Shown here: positions 63,639-64,000 of the stretch, one piece after another | Numbering within the stretch: the stretch's first letter is position 1 | Layout of the letters: every line of letters begins with the position of its first letter | Made by a program: the position numbers and the translations under genes | Notes under the pieces: model-generated | What the model was told of the DNA's origin: nothing | The model's input: only the letters and a program-made list of their open reading frames with translations | Databases searched by the model: none | Assembly: GCA_050247435.1 (NCBI GenBank) | Contig: JBFWUF010000017.1 | Location: 62,001-126,000 of the forward strand | Reading direction: 5' to 3' | Origin: JAJVID01 sp050247435 | Lineage (GTDB): Bacteria; Acidobacteriota; Blastocatellia; RBC074 | DNA: 64,000 nucleotides

Positions 63639-64000
63639 TCACTGCAAATTTGCGTAGACCTCAAGCGCGCGCGAAGCCATCTGGCTGACACTGTAATGTT
63701 CGCGAACGCCAACCGCGCCTCGTTTCGCAATGTCGTTCGCCTGTTCGGGGTTTTTCCAGAGCCAGTAGATAGCTTCAGCCAAACTCGTCGCGTCGTTCGG
63801 CTCGAATAGCACGCCGCCGCCCGTGCGTTCGATGACTTCTGGAAACGATCCCCAATCGGGCTGAGCGACGGGCGCGCCGCTCGCCATCGCTTCGAGCACT
63901 GGCAATCCCTTCGCCTCGGCGTAAGTCGTTGGCATCGAGAGCACGTCGAGCTTTTGCAGGAACCGCAGCTTGGCTTCACGCTCCAACGAGCCGTGATAAT
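63639..64000 (-). CDS. Group 1 (GT4) glycosyltransferase, C-terminal fragment at window edge
   Basis: The minus-strand frame is open to the last base. It reads YHGSLEREAKLRFLQKLDVL, then 'SMPTTYAEAKGLPVLEAMAS', 'GAPVAQPDWGSFPEVIERTG' and 'GGVLFEPNDATSLAEAIYWL'. These are the donor-nucleotide-binding features of the C-terminal GT-B domain, including the EX7E-like region (E...LPVLE). The acceptor domain lies outside the window. A TTG at 63986 is not a true start because the frame continues upstream. Confidence 0.9.
   Translation of the reverse strand, partial: YHGSLEREAKLRFLQKLDVLSMPTTYAEAKGLPVLEAMASGAPVAQPDWGSFPEVIERTGGGVLFEPNDATSLAEAIYWLWKNPEQANDIAKRGAVGVREHYSVSQMASRALEVYANLQ

Overview
The window looks like a chromosomal piece of an acidobacterium, plausibly near Blastocatellia. 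The base composition is GC-rich. It carries a large Oar-type TonB receptor with an N-terminal carboxypeptidase-like domain, a quinoprotein dehydrogenase ending in a TIGR03437-type C-terminal domain that is typical of Solibacter and relatives, an ASPIC/UnbV protein, and split ATP-synthase genes. This placement is inferred from gene content only. I saw no tRNA, rRNA, CRISPR array, transposase or phage module.

Layout. 1-6700: the end of a DUF2071 gene, then an ECF sigma factor, a coupled zinc-finger anti-sigma-like membrane protein, and the TonB receptor, which is split by a one-base frameshift. 6800-10800: an exported sulfatase and a secreted PHP-type (CehA/McbA) hydrolase. 10900-15100: a higBA toxin-antitoxin pair, two methyltransferases, a polyprenyl-type glycosyltransferase and an Lrp/AsnC regulator. 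15100-23450: asparagine synthase, signal peptidase I, a two-gene unit with a clan-CD (caspase/gingipain-like) signature, a 1174-residue TPR/FG-GAP/UnbV protein and a double PA14 protein. 23600-31400 (minus strand): a TIR-SUMF1 fusion, folC, then a sugar-acid set (uxaC, a Tat-exported enolase-superfamily protein, an SLC13 transporter and a YjbR protein), with an orphan Phd antitoxin between them. 31500-35820 (minus): atpF', atpF, atpH, atpA and atpG without a, c, beta or epsilon. 36000-45300 (minus): a 1614-residue hybrid kinase, the quinoprotein dehydrogenase and selB. 45600-57800 (plus): a 2217-residue TamB-BamA fusion, small membrane proteins, corA, a Rieske oxygenase and an acyl-CoA carboxyltransferase. 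57900-64000 (minus): an ABC permease with its ATPase, which carries an in-frame stop near its start, then an acetamidase/formamidase, a small exported protein and the C-terminus of a glycosyltransferase.

The most striking signal that genes do not explain is a population of long hairpins with arms of 20-40 bp, often perfect or nearly so. They sit in many of the intergenic gaps, including between atp genes, and fall into several sequence families. Two also lie inside genes and are read in frame. One, in folC, has 28-bp arms that recur in an intergenic copy 16 kb away. This resembles a mobile palindromic element that can be tolerated inside proteins, comparable in logic to Rickettsia palindromic elements. 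The second standout is the fusion of TamB-type and BamA-type transport machinery in a single polypeptide.
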